Positions 23,734 to 38,510 of a stretch of 64,000 nucleotides of DNA are shown one piece after another. Position numbers and translations under genes: made by a program. This stretch comes from Oxyruncus cristatus. Lineage: Eukaryota; Chordata; Aves; Passeriformes; Cotingidae. How positions within the stretch are numbered: the stretch's first letter is position 1; every line of letters begins with the position of its first letter. The notes beneath the pieces are model-generated. The model saw nothing but the letters and a program-made list of their open reading frames with translations, did not search any database and was not told the DNA's origin. Where the stretch lies: NCBI GenBank assembly GCA_013399855.1, contig VXAY01007403.1, forward strand, positions 92,799 to 156,798, given 5' to 3'.

Positions 23734-25189
23734 GAAATCTTGAAAAAGGCAGAAAACCTGATAAGGATATCTAATGGGGTCATTCTGTACTTATAGAAAA
23801 GCAAGTGAGACAATTTGTTTAGTGGTGTTTTATATTCAATGAAGGTATCTTTAAAGGCTTAACCCAGGTCCCTAAAATACTCTCTGCTATTTTTAGCTTT
23901 TATTCATCATGTTGATAAGCTTTAAGCTTCTGTAGCATAAATTAAGCTCTTTTTTAATTTGTAGGTCACCTGACTCTGAACGGCACAATATGCTTCCAGT
24001 CCTACTTCCATTAGGGACTACTTCAGTTATGCTGGATAAAAAAAAATCTGAGCATTATAGTTTCAGGGAATTTGTGGGCCATATGTAAAGACTGAAATTG
24101 TATCTTGACATATTTTTCTAGGGTGGAGAAGTTATACAGCTGGAACACGGGCAGCAAATACTGATCTCAAAAATGGCTTTAAGCCACCACTCTCCTAATC
24201 TCCAACACTGATTTAACTTAGGTAACCTGAGAAACTGCTTTCAGTTAGATTTTTAATATTTCTGTATATTCTAGTGTGTAAAATCCAGACTATCTACAGC
24301 ATTCTAGATAAGCTCCCATGTGTCTTTGATGCTTTTCTTTTGCTGCTTGGCCATTATCATTCTTTCTATACCAATGTTAGCAGAGCATTAATGTAATATA
24401 ACAGTCTGCAAAGACTATCCCACGGGAATTGTCTTATATTTTTCAGCCCTTTTGTACCAACATATGTCATGGTGTGGATAGATCACAAAGTATATTATTC
24501 TACTGTTGATTGTCCACTGACTATGTGTGTGTGAAACATAGTGAAAATCTGCTGAAACTGGATATACCTGGAGGGGAATGGTGTAATGATGCACCAGTAT
24601 ATATAGAATTGCAGTGTAAGATGACACTAGAAAAACACCAAATAGATTTTGCTTTATTTTTCTTCAGTTGATCATTGAATCACATTTTTAATTTCTAAAG
24701 GAATTCTATATGACAGACACCTTTAGCACTTGTATTTTCTTTGTGTCAAGATTAAAAATGGATGTAAGATATCTTCAAAATCCTAGTGAGTAACATCAAA
24801 TTTTGAAAATGCTACTGTGCTGTCTTTGACAATACAGCTACGTAAGGTGAAGTAAAAATAACATCTATAAAGTCACTTAAAATGTACCCTTTCTTAGAGA
24901 ATGCATTTTCTTATTTGTTTCTTGCTTTTTTTTTTTTCCTTGGGAGGAGGATGAGCTGCATTTTTAATATTTTGTATATTAAAATTCTAAATGAGAGTTT
25001 GAGCTTTGCTGAACTTGCTATAGTCCAATGATAGTACACGTGAAAAATCTGTTCCAAAAGAGGGTTTGCTCAGAAAATGAGCACAGTTACCATGTGACTA
25101 CCTTCACCTGACTGAAGAGCCTTGTTCTCAACATGATCTGCTGAATGTCTCCTTTGGGCTGCTCAATAACAGAAAAATATCAATAAACT
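23734..25189. other. Unique AT-rich DNA
   Basis: Nothing recognised. Confidence 0.5.
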
Positions 25190-25360
25190 AAAGGAAATCT
25201 ATTGAAGGGCCTCTGGAATGGACAGGATCTGAAGCACTTGCCTTGTGAGGAAAGCTTGCAGAAGAGACAGCTCTGGGAAGACCTGACAGGAGCCCCTGCT
25301 GCTTACAGGAAGGATGTTGAAGAGATGGACTGAGCTGTTCATAGTGGTGCATGCCTATTT
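25190..25360 (+). mobile_element. Possible old CR1 fragment
   Basis: The succession GAAGGGCCTCTGGAATGGAC, CTGAAGCACTTGCCTTGTGA, GGAAAGCTTGCAGAAGAGAC, GCTCTGGGAAGACCTGACAG and AGGAAGGATGTTGAAGAGAT follows CR1 3' order (GAGCACCTCTCCTATGAGGAAAG... GGAAGACCTGAT... AAGAAAGATGGAGAGAGA), but with heavy divergence and no 3' terminus. It could be chance similarity. Confidence 0.5.
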
Positions 25361-28300
25361 CATACATGTCATGAACCTGAATAGTATATTTAGTAGAGCA
25401 CATTGTGTCCAGCTGGCATACACAACAAAGTCAATGTGTGTAAGAGTGTTTTTAATAATAATATCAGGAAAATAATAACATCTTCTGAAATGTAATTTTG
25501 AAAACGTACTATTAAATTTCTTGGCCAGGTCCAGTCCAATTATTACTGGAAACACATGGTAAAACTTATATGTATGTATAAATACGATTGCAAGATTAAT
25601 GTTCCAAAAGCATACTGCTAGTTTTATGCCTGTCCATGCTGATCAAAAAGGTATAATTTTCTCCCAATGACTAGTTACTATTTAGCTTCTTGAATGATTG
25701 CCTTCCTTGCTTTTTCTTTCAATTTATTTTATTTTAGTTAGTGTCATAGAATTAATATGCAACTTTATTTAATAAATGCATTACAGTTTAATAGGTAGGT
25801 TTCTCATTTACTATAAAAAGTATTTAGACAGAACTGGCTACTAACATATTCAAACTTAAAAGTTACTAGTCTGGAAAAAGAAATAAGATGCAAAGTTTCT
25901 CCAGAGGCTTTTAATTATATGTGAATATTATCTACATAGGGTAAAAGACAGGAAGAAAAAGGTATCACTTGAAACCTCTGTGACACAAAATATGGCAAGG
26001 GTTCAAATATTCTGACTGGTGCCAGGAAAGGATTGACAATTTTAGGTGCAAGCCTTATGACACTTACAAAAGATAAAACAACAAAGAAAAAACAAAACCA
26101 ACATCACAACCTTATGCTTCTCCTTTGTAATTAAGAAAAAAAGATAAAAAATATAATCTGGTGAATTCAGACATTTCAACTTTTTTGTTTACTATGGAAT
26201 GCTTCCTACAGACGCTGCTAAAGACACATTTTATCACCACATTACCGTATAGTGTTGGGGGGAAATTATAATTAGCTACTTAACATCTTTGGCAGATGTG
26301 TATGAGAACGTTTTAAATGACTATATAGAATTTGCGGCATTAAAACCATATTCTGTCTCAAATATAATTTGTTTCATTTTTCTGTTTAATGAAGTGTAAA
26401 ACAATGATAAATTGTAGAATTCTTTGTAAAGAATGTTCATATTATTTGTATAATGCGGTTGGTGAACTAACTGTGTTTATAAAGGAAATAAGTTGATGGG
26501 ATGGAAATGTAATTTGCAGCTTAAAGATGAAAAAGCAAAGCAATAACATGACACCACTGATATTTAATTAAATTAGTGTGCATTTTACTTAAAAAGGCAG
26601 CTCCAGTGCTTCAGCATGAGTAACCCTCTTAGCAAGCCCAGTATACCAAGGCACTTAAAAAATGGAGATAACAAACTCATCTCCACAGGGAACTACTGGT
26701 GCACACAGAGAACTCCACTCCCATTAACCATCTAGGACTCAAAAGGAGAAACACAGACAAAAACTGGCAAAGTCAGTTAAAGGATTATGACTTGGTTTCT
26801 TCAAATTGATTGCTATTTTAACAGAGATAAATGCTGTATGTGAGGAAGAAAGGACATCATCTGGACTTTGGGAGACAAATTGTGAGGCTGAAGCATTGTA
26901 GCAAATAAAATGTGAACTGGTGAAACTGCATAAATTCTAGTCGATTTTAATGAACAGTTGTCTCCTCATGTACTTTCATTTATGATTGTCTCATGTAAGC
27001 TTACTGGTTTCATTAGCTACATACAACAACAATTTAGGATTTGTTACTAAAAGGGTCCCCGTTTGGTGTAACAAAATAAATTTAATACAGGAGAAAATAT
27101 TTTTTTCTCTGTGTGCTAGAGATGGGACTGGAGCTACAGAAATTCCCTAGCATGAAGTGCAAATGAATTAGAAATTGATATTAAAATGGAGCTTCTCACT
27201 GATATGAAGTATTTTTGACAGCTGAAGCAACTGAAAGATGCTTATTGTAGCCATCAGGGGAAGAAAAGAATGAGCAATGAATATCAAAACAGGAAGGCAA
27301 ACTGGGTTCCTTGAAAGCAGCTGTCACATGGCATATAGAAGAACAAACAGAGATATGATGTAACAACTTAGTATTCATTTCTCAGATGAACAAGAATTTT
27401 ATTTTTAACTACAGCAACAAAAATGCTTTCACTTATCCTAAATATCTAATTTAATAAATAAAAAATATCTATTTAATAAATAAGCTAAAAAAGGAATTAT
27501 GTTGTTCTCAAGCATCTTAGAAGGTGTATTAGTAAGAAGTATTTAAAACTGAGCAAACATTCCCGCAAGATTATAGCAACCTGACTTTGTTATGAACAGA
27601 CCAATAACTTTCTAAGTAAACATTTTTACTGTAACTGTACTTTCGTGACCTTTCACTGCCTTTTCTTTTTGAGTTTCTGAAAAAAAAAACCCCAAACCTC
27701 CTGATCCCGTGAGTGGGCCTTGATGTTTCAGTGCTATTGCAACCCAGCTAAAAGTTTTACTGCTTTGAGTGCTTATAATGCTAATTCTTTTGGGTAACGT
27801 TCCAGCTTGCCTGTTTAGGAGGATAGCTTTAATGCATGGGATGTTTTCAGTGATGGCCTGCAGGATGTGTCTGTGATACAGTGTTCTGATGCAATGTTTC
27901 CAAGCCTTTGAGAGTGGCTGCTGAAAAGCATGCAGTCTCTCTGGCACATAACTAAACGTGAGGAGACCATTTTCTTTTAAAGCTCTTCCTTCCCCAGAAA
28001 TCATTATGGCAACATACACAGTATTAACGTTACTTATCCACCACATATCCACTATCTGCACTCTCAAGGGTGAATTAGAATCAAATGTATTTAAATTAGA
28101 CACAGAAACATTATCAATTTAGAAATGCATTTTCTCACGGGCTTTATGAGAGAAAGATGCAAAGATACTCCTTCTGCCTTTTAAAATGCTGTTAGTATTA
28201 ACAACATGACTAGATAAAAGTGTCATAAAAATGTAACAACAGCCTCATTTCCAATATATAGAACAAACAAGCTTAGTTACTAAGGACAAAATATATGCCC

Positions 28301-31300
28301 CAGAGGAAAGCTGTATGGAAATGGTAAAGTAATTTAATAATTGTAAAAAGGCCAAACATTGATTCCTTGAGAGTTCATGCTTTGTGTGCTGCTGCACAGA
28401 TGATAGCAACAGATTTCTTCATTCACAGCCAGTAAACAAAAAGGCCAATCTATCAGCTTACATGTATTTAACTCAGAGGTTTATCCCAGTTTGTCCTTTT
28501 CTCTCTCTTGCTGGCAAGTTAAGACTGATCCTTCATAACAAAGGAAAATGCTACTGTGTCTTAAAGGCAAATGATTACAGAATGGCTGGAATTTGATTCA
28601 AGTTTATAAAATAACATGAAAAAAATTAAATCTGCTTTAATGCAGCCTGGTATAGTTTTCTTCTGTGAGACACAGAATCCACCCAAAGGCCACTTTAAAG
28701 TCATATTGTCTGTTCCAAGACACTCCACCTACTAACTAAAAAACAGTCTCTGCTCTGGGCTACAGGAATAACATGTGAGTAAAGAGATAATGTGCCCTTT
28801 TTTACTATTACAAAATCATTAATTTGAACAAGGAACATTTGAATTAATATTATGTCATTATTAACCTTCCATATCTTTTCACACTTTATCTTATATAGTT
28901 TTTAATTACCTGGAGTATATATGTTATGTTTAATTTAGTCTGTAAGTTTCTATGGTTAAAACCACTTGATTTTGTGAGAGATACAGCATATCTTTTGTCA
29001 CAGGAAGTGTAGAAACAAAGCAGTATTAATAACAGAACTCAAATACTAACAGTCTAAATACTTACACTGAAAAAGGCAAATTATGCCATTTCTATTGCTC
29101 ATACATTCTTCATTTGCTAAAGAAAGAAGACCATCTGCTGAAGAAGTAATAGCAGGGTAACATTAGGAACTTCTTAAAGTATAGCAGTGTTATAATGTCA
29201 AACTTTTTTATGCTAATGTGCAGGACGCATTTCACATAAGTTTCCCCTAGTTTTGCCTTATCTCACAGTGCATTCACTTTATATTCAGTTCCTACTGTCT
29301 CCTAAACACTCCTGTAACCTTCTTTTCCCACTTGGAATTACAAAGAGACATGGTATCATGTCTGGAAGGAGACAGATTGTATAGGAACAAGAAGTAAATG
29401 GACATCTGCAGTGTTTTGACGAAGTGAGTCCTAACTTACAAAAGCAGTGTTATAATTGCTGCATGATCTGAATAAACATGACAGACTTAAGTGTCTATTT
29501 ATGGCTAGCTTTATTCAGAAAGTTTGCATTATATTCTTTGAGTACCATTCTCTGCAGTATATTTCTGACTTCTATGAATGGTCTTTGTTTAGCAAATAAC
29601 ATTAATAAGTTTAGAATTATATAAATGAGAACACTAATATGATGAAAATAATTTCCATACTAATAAATCTTGTTGATTAGGAGACTAAGTGAAGAATGAA
29701 AATTACACATCTGCATGAAAGATGATACCTATTCCTCCTTTCTGTTCAACAGATTAAAAATCTTCATCTGATTTCAAAAGCTCTACCTTTTAGGATGGCT
29801 GCTTTCAGGAACTGCTAATGGTCTATAGAGCCTTTCTGCAGAACATTAGCACTATCCATTGACCTCTTCATTAGCAGACATGAAATTATGTGGAATTCCA
29901 GTTCCTACTGTGAAGTTGTCCACATTACAATGTTCTTGTCTATGGCAGTCTTAGCAGCCAGATCAGGTACTAAATGGGCCATAAAATATACTAACATATC
30001 TTAGAGAGGCCTTTTGCAGAAAAAGAGAAATGAAAACGAGAAGCTGAGGCACTTTCAAGATTATTAATGATGAAACAATGAAGTTTTGCTCATCCTGTAT
30101 TATTCCAAAGCCTTTACTACGCATAAACATTTTGGGTTTAATTTTACCGATAAAAACTTTTCACCAGCAATATGGAATTTAGTCTCTGGGTGACCAATTA
30201 AATAAAAACTTTCTATTGAAAACTGGGAAAATGGCATGGCCTCGATAATTTAGATTTTAAAAATCTTAATGTGTTTTATAAGAATGTGGTTTTGGACTAG
30301 AACAACCTGCTGCGCTTAGACTCATTAATTAAGTCTTGCGTCAATGTGTTTAAGAAATACTTTTATCCCTTAATTCTTTGTGCTTTTACTGTGTCTAGTA
30401 TTCATATTCTTGTAGGGTTTTTTGGGGTTGGGGTGTTTTTATGCGGGTTTGGTTTTTATTGATGACAGCATTACCTACTTCTGGAGTTCTTTTTTCAGCA
30501 TTACAAAATCTAGATCAGATACAAATTTAGAAAAAAAAATATTGTTATTCATTCTAATAATTTCTAAAATTGCATCAGAAATTCAAAACATGACAGAGAT
30601 ATAACATTAAAATAAAAAATTTGAGGTTAGAATTTTTTTAATGAGTTTAATTACTTTGTACAAGGCTAATTGCTTCAAATAAGGAAGTATTTATATAACA
30701 TTTCAGAATTAATGAAGCACACAAAGTGGTAGTTGTCATTAAAAGTACTTGTTGCCCCTTGGAGTTAGAGAAACAGAAGTTATAATGTTCAATTATTGAA
30801 GTTCTACAAGAAAAATCCTGTAGGTTATTTCTTTTTGAATGCCTACATGAGACCCAGCTGATGCTCAAAACATCAAGAAGAAACTGCTAGCCTAGAATGC
30901 TAGTAGTTAGCTAAACATTTTTGACAGAACCTCAAAGGTAAATGCAGTTATGAAGTAATTTTTTTTTCTCTGAATACATCAGAATGGCAGCTTTCCTGAT
31001 CGTTTCTTGCATGGTCTACAATCTTGGTTTCAGTAAGACAGATACACTGAAACAACCCCTGTCATTATTTGAATATGGTAAGAAGTTTTAGGCTTCCAAA
31101 AAAGCTTCCAAGGACATGAGTTTTCACTTTCGAGGATGTAAAAATTGTGATAAAATCTATGAATGGCTAACACTTTTTGCAAAAATACCTTTATTCCCTC
31201 AGTCTGAAATGACAGCTGTACAAATGGGGCTACAGCAACCTTATGTATATTTTACAGGTAGCCATCTTTCTCTAGTAGTTAACTCAGAAGAAATGAGCTG

Positions 31301-34300
31301 TAATTCATAACTTTATTAGCCATAATAGAAATTTTACTATTGAAGCTAGGCTGGAAGGTTGCTTACACTAATAAAGAAGTAGCTAATGTCATCTCATGCA
31401 TTATGAAAAGTTTTAGGATCAGGTAAGAAAACACACCTTTTTTTGATTAGTCAGGTGTCTCTTAGCCCACTAGTTTTTCTGGTCTCTTTCCTTGTATTCA
31501 TGTAACACTGAACTTGGCGAAATATAGTCATGACATTGTTTGGTTCTCTTAGATGCTGTTGTGATACTGAAAATCTGTCTGTAGACTTAGAAATAAAGAT
31601 GATAATATGTTCTCCAAAACCTACAACCTCTGTATTTTTTCTTTATTTAATGGTTGTTTTGTAGCATATTTTGTATTTTAATTGCCATATCAAAAATGTA
31701 TAGTTCTGATACTATATCTGAGAATTAATTTGTTGGAGAAACAAAACAGCTGAAATTAATGAGAATATTTAATGTGGATAAAGCTGCCAGAACCTTCATT
31801 AAAAAAAGGAATAACTGTTAAGAGAAATTAAAATTTACCAATAACTACCAATTGTAGGTGTTAAAATACATTCTTTTGATGGCAGTTGTTGCAAAAGTCA
31901 TATAATTTTTGTTACAGATAATACTGCTAAAAATGAAAGTTAAAAAAAATATTAAGAAAAGAGAAAAAAAAAAAAAAAAACAAAAAATTCATGAATGGCA
32001 CTCTCTGGATGACATGATGGCAAATTTATCTGCATAGACATAGAGAAGGGTCAATCTCTCAAAGTAACCTGCCAAACTCAGTTTCATTTGCACTTGCTTA
32101 ATGTCCAAGTTTGATCCAGACATCCTCCGTTTAAAGTCAAGTGTCTGGGCTAAACTGCACAATGGACCATAAATAGTCTGGGTTGCTTCACTCATTCAGG
32201 ATGCAGATAAATGTATCCCCTACAGTTACATGTGCAGTGAAAGCTAGGGATGGACAGATCGGTTTGGTTTTCATTTCCAGCCTTATAAAGAATCCAGAAA
32301 GGTGGTATTACAGCCTCTCCATCATTCAACATTGTTCTTTAAAAAATAACAGATATAATATTGTTTTAAGAGAAGCAAACTAAAATACATTAGACAAAAA
32401 AAGTTAGTATTTGATAAAAACTCATATGCATTCTCCTGTTTCTGAGCTCAGCTCTAATGCTGCTCTGGGTAAAGAATATCCCTGTTCTGAGCAGGAGGTA
32501 AGCTTAAATATTACAGTCCCACTAGTCTGAAAATTTAGGAGTGCAAGAATTACATTGATCTAGAGACCAATCAAATCTTAAATAGTGAATTGCAAATATT
32601 ATACTAGTGACTGAATATTCTGCTGAAGTTCATAAAAAAATCCCAAAGCTCAAATATATTTGCAGAAACTAGTGGAGCAGTCCTGAGAAAAAAATGTATA
32701 CAAATTTCCATCTGTTCAGAGAGACAGAGTAAAGGGCTACAGTCAGCAAATACATGTCTTGTGATGAATACTTCAATCAGCTAAGAATAATAATGCAGCT
32801 TGAAATGCCTCATAATCTTTCCTACAGGCTTCTTTTTCCACAAGATGTGGACTCTTACATGATCTGAGATTACTAAGACCAGGCTGGCTTTGTTTGGGTA
32901 CATGCCTCTGAACGTAACTGAGTAATTACACAACTGTATGCACAAAAGACAGTCCAAATTACTCAAGGTAGGTTTTAAGAGACATGGAGGTATTTCAGGA
33001 AGTGCAGTATAAAAATGGCAAGCCACTGCAAATCAAATTTATCTGACTTCTATTTGACACCAGTTTTATACATATATTTCTATAACGAAAAATTTTTAGG
33101 ATTTTAAGGGTAGATTTTAGGATCTTAAAGAAAGATTAAATAATTAAAAAATAAAGATATCCAAACTGGTGCTCTAAATATTGACTTAGAAGACTGAGTA
33201 CAACTGCAAAGCACACTTACAGTCCTAAAAGGTACAAAATTCTAGGAATTTTTGAGCACAAAAAGATACACTTACACAATGTAGTCCATTTAAAAACGCT
33301 TTTTTTAACTGACCTGTAAGATTAGATTGTTGCACAGTAACATCATTTCATGCCTTAGGCACAATAAAAATAGTGTAATAATAATTAACAATCTTTCAAA
33401 GTAGTTTTGGTGAATGAATAAAGTCCTGTTTTCACTACCTTACATAACTCCCTGGTGGCTGTCAGTATGTGAAAAGCTATTATTACTTCATTACATTACT
33501 GGCTTGACAAACGCTTTAAAACTACTCTGAACAGACACAAAGCAGAAAGGACGGCACATGTAAGTAGCAAGATTCACTTGTAATCATATTTTATGGAGAG
33601 AATCATTATACCTCTGTGTGATAACACTAAGCTGTTTGTGACATTTTAAAACCATGGCTTTTACATTGTTTTAAGTTATTTGAAATAAATATTGAGAGTC
33701 TCCTTGCACTGAGAACCACAAAGTAGCTGTGTGAAAGCAAGTGTAGATACTCCTACAACAAGGACTGATAATTTAGGGTGAAGTTCATCTAATCTAATTT
33801 TCTTTGGTTAAATTTGACATCCTATGTGATTTAGACCTTTGGTGTTAGAGGAGAGGCTAGTGCTCTAGAACCCACAGATAAGTCTTCATGGTCTCTCCCT
33901 ATCAAATGGTTACAGAAAATCACCTGCAGAGAGAGATTTATTCTTGGTGTCTCAGACACTGGTGCAGATAGAGTGAATCATCACTGCAGGCATCTGTTTC
34001 TCGTCAGACTGCGGAGAAAATGAGAGACACAAGTGTGGCCTGACATTTTTCTGTTAGTTGTCCAGAGGTACATGAAATAAGTACCACCCTGATCGTGGAT
34101 CCCTTTGATGAGGTCACTGCTGAGTTACTTTCCTCCAGATGAACGTGCTCCAGGGTTTATTTGACGCTTTTTTTTGTTTGTTTCTTTTTTCTTTTTTTTT
34201 ACCCCTGCATATGAAATGAAAATTCAAATGCAGCTGTGCTAAAGACAAAGAACAACAGTGTTCTGGAAAGATATTTTTTTCCACCTACATAAAAATCTAT

Positions 34301-35696
34301 GTGGGATTGTGTTATTAAAACAAATAGAGTAAAAGACAGAAGAAAATTTTGAGAAATTCTAATTTTCCTCCCTTTATTATTGCTTTGTTGGGGTGATCTT
34401 TTCTAGGAATGAAACGTGGAACACCTCTCTAAACAAGTACTCTAGGAGCAGCTGTTGGTCACATTGCTTTAGGTATTAGCTATTCCAACTGGTAATTTTT
34501 TTGCCAGCAAAACATTACGTAAGTATGTGTCACAGGCCTTATGCCCATTACAAAAATTATATTTGACAACACCACGAAACATACCCACTTCCAGGAGAGG
34601 CCTCATGTGACTTCTTCATAAAATTTTCCTTCTTTCTCCAATTTATTATTAATCTATATTATTTATTTTAGAACAGAAATATTTATATATAAGAGTTTAA
34701 ATATAAGTAAATACTTTTCTTACTTTAATGACCTTATTGTTTGCTTGACTTAATACATTTATCTCACTTCTTATAAAATCAAACTCTAACAAAAATACTT
34801 AGAAGATGTTAATAATACATATCTCCTAATTAAAAATGACAATAATTTATGTCCACAGTGGGTATCTAAAGTTTAAACACTTTTATTATAAGTTAATTCA
34901 ATGTCATCAGTGTATTTTCATGTATTCAGAATTTCTATTACCTTTGTTTCGCTCTATATTCTAAATGCAGTGAAAGTGAATAACAAACAATCACAAACAT
35001 GAAAGTTGTAATATAATTTGAAATTACAGTGTGCAGAAAAGAATCTACCAGTATATCTAACAAGATATTATTCATGCTCCAAGTGACTGAGCAATTTTAA
35101 TTTTGTTCATATTTTGTAGTTCTGGTTTAAAACAAGGTAAGGTGAGGCCTACCTTGATTCAAGAGTTTTAAAATAAAATTAAAATATACGCAAACAAAAT
35201 ATATGACAACTCAAATTAACTGTATAGTTAAATTGCTAAAGTCTAAATGATTTATTACAGGTAAGAACATATAGATATGATTACTGGACTTCACACCTAT
35301 GAAGACAAGGACATAGCATCTTCCATGGTCAAGAAAGTTGATTTCAAAATAATGTGTGTTTATGTTTGGGAAACCTGTACATAAAGCCAATGGTGAGCCC
35401 ATAGAGACAAAATAACATTAAACTGATTTCAAGGTCACGTCTGCATAGGAAATATATATGGTTGTATATTACTTTTTTTGCCACAACTGCAATCTGCAAC
35501 ATGTGGTCACAATCTATTTATTTATGTCCAGAAGAGCTTTGTTAAAAAATTATCTTTTTTTCTAAGATCTTTATTTTATGATCTTAAACTGTCCTTTCAC
35601 AGGTTTTCAGAGGTTAATATAGCCCTCAGGTGATCTCATTTACTAAATCCTCAAATTCTGTTTAAAGCAAATATGTAGGCCCTTTCCATGGAAAAA
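25361..35696. other. 10-kb stretch without recognisable transposons or genes
   Basis: AT-rich unique DNA. I see no CR1 terminus, LTR or SINE here, unlike the rest of the window. A/T runs only (31963-31980 A; 34169-34200 T-rich). The one item of note is an isolated 163-codon minus-strand open frame (27612-28103), reported as a finding. No splice-flanked exon could be established. Confidence 0.45.
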
Positions 35697-35835
35697 AGCC
35701 CAACAAACTAAAACAAAGCCAAAGCCAAAACCAAACCAAACCAACCAACCAAAGAAACAAACAAAAACAAAACCTAAACCAAACAAAAAAAAAAAAAAAA
35801 CAACCCACTAACAAACAAAAAATCCCCCCCAAACA
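35697..35835. repeat. A/C-rich (CAAAC)n-like low-complexity tract
   Basis: Degenerate CAAA/CCAAA repeats, then a pure A run and CCCCCCC at the end. An aromatic-rich 64-codon minus-strand frame across it reflects this composition and is not a gene. Confidence 0.9.
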
Positions 35836-38309
35836 ACGCAAGAAAAGAATCTCCACATATTTGAAGATTTTACATAATATTTGGACAATGTTCTAATATA
35901 CTTTTACGTGATGGATGTTGAGGCCTAAATTCACTCCAGGTCCTTAGCTTAGACATCAGCTCATGGCTGGTGCTTCCTTCACAGCCAGAGGCAAAGAAGA
36001 GTAACTCCTGAGGGAGATTTAAAATGATTCGAACAACTCTCTGGAGATAACATAGAGCCACCTGCTTGTACCTCCTCTCGGCTTGTTCTTTACCAGCTTC
36101 TCAGAGTTATCACTACAGCACTGTAAAGCACATTTCTCCCTCTTTTTCAGAGATATGGGACAATTTCTGCCGAGACAAAACTCCTACCTTAATCAAGAAC
36201 TAAATATGACAGATCTGTCTCATACTTTCCTATTAATCGCCAAATTTATCTCCTGTATCTGAGTCCTTTAAACCTTCCCCTGTTTTTTTTAGCATCATGC
36301 TGTGTAAATTATGGCTCAAACAGTCGGAAACATCATATTTGTCGAGTACGTATTCTCAAAATCAGATAAAAATATGTGTTCTATTGAAGAGGTGCATTAT
36401 CAATGCAAAAATGAGTGTTTGTTTATGGACACTGAAAAAATGAAATTATCAAGAATAGGATTTTGAGTGAGAAAACATAATTCTATAGCCACTTTTCCTG
36501 ATGAAATGTGAAATATTTATGATCTCACAACATTAAATGGTCATCATCAGCTAGACTCAGAACACTCAAAATCTAAAAACCAGACAATATATCCTGAAGC
36601 TAAACTCTGAACAAGAAATGTATACCAATTTGCCAGAATTTTTTGTATTATTTTACTATAGTTTTGAAGTAATTAATATCTACATCTTTGAAGCATTATT
36701 TTTTGTTAAAGTAGCAGCCAGTAATTCCTGTTTTGTGTTAGATCCTCTAGTAAGATGAAGACTCTTACTACAGCAACTGGATTGCAGTCTCCAAAGGCTA
36801 ATCTCCACATTTCTTGTCACTGTGAATTTATTATCTGCAGAAGCGCTTGGAGGGCCCATAATTATGCCAATCCCCACTTGACATTTTAGACCCTTCTGCC
36901 ACTATCTCAAGCCATCCTAAGTTTCAGCATCACACTCTATCATCAAAATACTGTTAGACAGCTATCAAGTAGCATCATGAGGTTTAAAGATGTGAAATAC
37001 CCAGCTATAAATGACTATTACAGTTCTTACATGTTGTGCTTTGGACCACAGACCTGAAAGCAAATCTAGTGAATCTGGGTTATAAAAACTCAAACTCAGA
37101 ACTCACATTTTCCTCCCTTTTTAGTTTTCTTGCTGTTCATAAGCTAAGGTATAATTTTGGTGCTTATTAAACATATAAACATTCCTTTATGTCAATGAAT
37201 TTGTTTTACATATTTAGTTGAATGCTTCACTTCAGTGTTCAACAAAAACAGCCCAATAGATATAATTTTAGTTCCATGTGGAAAAACAGTATTTGTGTAT
37301 ATTGCCAAAACTATTTACTTCTGTATGTAATGTAGGAGCTACAATAAATATAAACAAATACCTATAGGCGTAAATTCTGATCTTTATGTATGTATCTTAT
37401 TGGTAGCAATCTTGAGACAGACCTGTCAAAAGTATTAAGAAAGATGTGTTCAGGTTTTAACATCTGTATATCTATATACAGGTAAGTCATTTCACTAGCA
37501 GTCACTTGTGTGGATATATAAATCCTAAACACACAAAATCATTTTAGGTGTCAAATTTCAGCAGCAAAACCTGAAGAGTGTGGAATTATTATTGTATTCT
37601 AATCCCAAAACTGTCAATTAAGAAAAGCTTGGTTTTTTAGAGTTGCTTGAGACATGAACAACTGACAAAGCTTAACTTTCAAAGTTCCTTTTTATTTCCC
37701 CTTACAATGGAAACAGAAGTGCTAATCAGAAATATTTTTAGACTTTTTTAGTCCAGAAAATAAATTTTATAAAAGCAAAGCAGTAGTCAAATTGAAATGG
37801 CACAAGCTCCTAAACCTTTTGCATAATTGGTTCTGGTAAATAAAATACTTTAAAAATTCCTGCTATATATAGCTTTATATATAAAGTCATCCCAACTTTG
37901 ATGAGAGCTGGATTGGGCCCAATGGGAAGAACTATTGTTGCAGTTCTAGTTCTCTCACAACCCAGCAGAACAAAAACTATTGCACAAAATATGACTCAAC
38001 ACAGTGTGAAAGAGGTAAATTCGGCCATATCTTTTGTGTTTTCTCCCCTGTGACCTACCAGTGTTTCTTCGTGCACTGTTAGCTTCATAGCATGTCAAAT
38101 TAGGTAAAGCCAAGGTTTCAGCTTTATTACTTTATTTTTTAATTTTCCTGCCTATAAGTGAAGTGAAGGTGAAGTTTCTGGGACCTTTGGGATAATGTAC
38201 TTGAAACAGCTTCATTTTTTTCTGCCTTTCTCTAACATAAATAACAAGAATCAGATACACTTTGTAATGAACATTAAGAAATGCTGGAGAGAAGAACTGG
38301 AAAACTTGT
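35836..38309. other. Unique AT-rich DNA
   Basis: Nothing recognised. Confidence 0.5.
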
Positions 38310-38510
38310 CTTTTATATGTTAGTTCAGCCTAGTCTTACTGCTTTGTCACTGTCTTTAATTTCCCCTCTAGCTCTATAAAAACTTCTAGCTGTCTCTTAA
38401 ATTCATTTATAGTATGTGCTTCAGTGGGCTTACCTGACAACTTATTCCTCACGTTTATTACTTTTAGAATGAAATAGTTGTGCTTGAATAAGGCTGTTGT
38501 TTCCACTTAA
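38310..38510 (-). mobile_element. Possible ancient CR1/L3-type LINE fragment (minus strand)
   Basis: TTCTAGCTGTCTCTTAAATT, GTGCTTCAGTGGGCTTACCT, GACAACTTATTCCTCACGTT and TTAGAATGAAATAGTTGTGC follow the order of old amniote CR1 reverse strands (TCTAGCTGTCTTTTAA..., TTATTCCACATGTT..., GAATGAAAAAGTT). Identity is low; this needs a profile search. Confidence 0.4.

Noticed and set aside
35662..35856. Aromatic-rich 64-codon frame resembling a membrane peptide
   Set aside because: Produced by a (CAAAC)n-like tract on the opposite strand.
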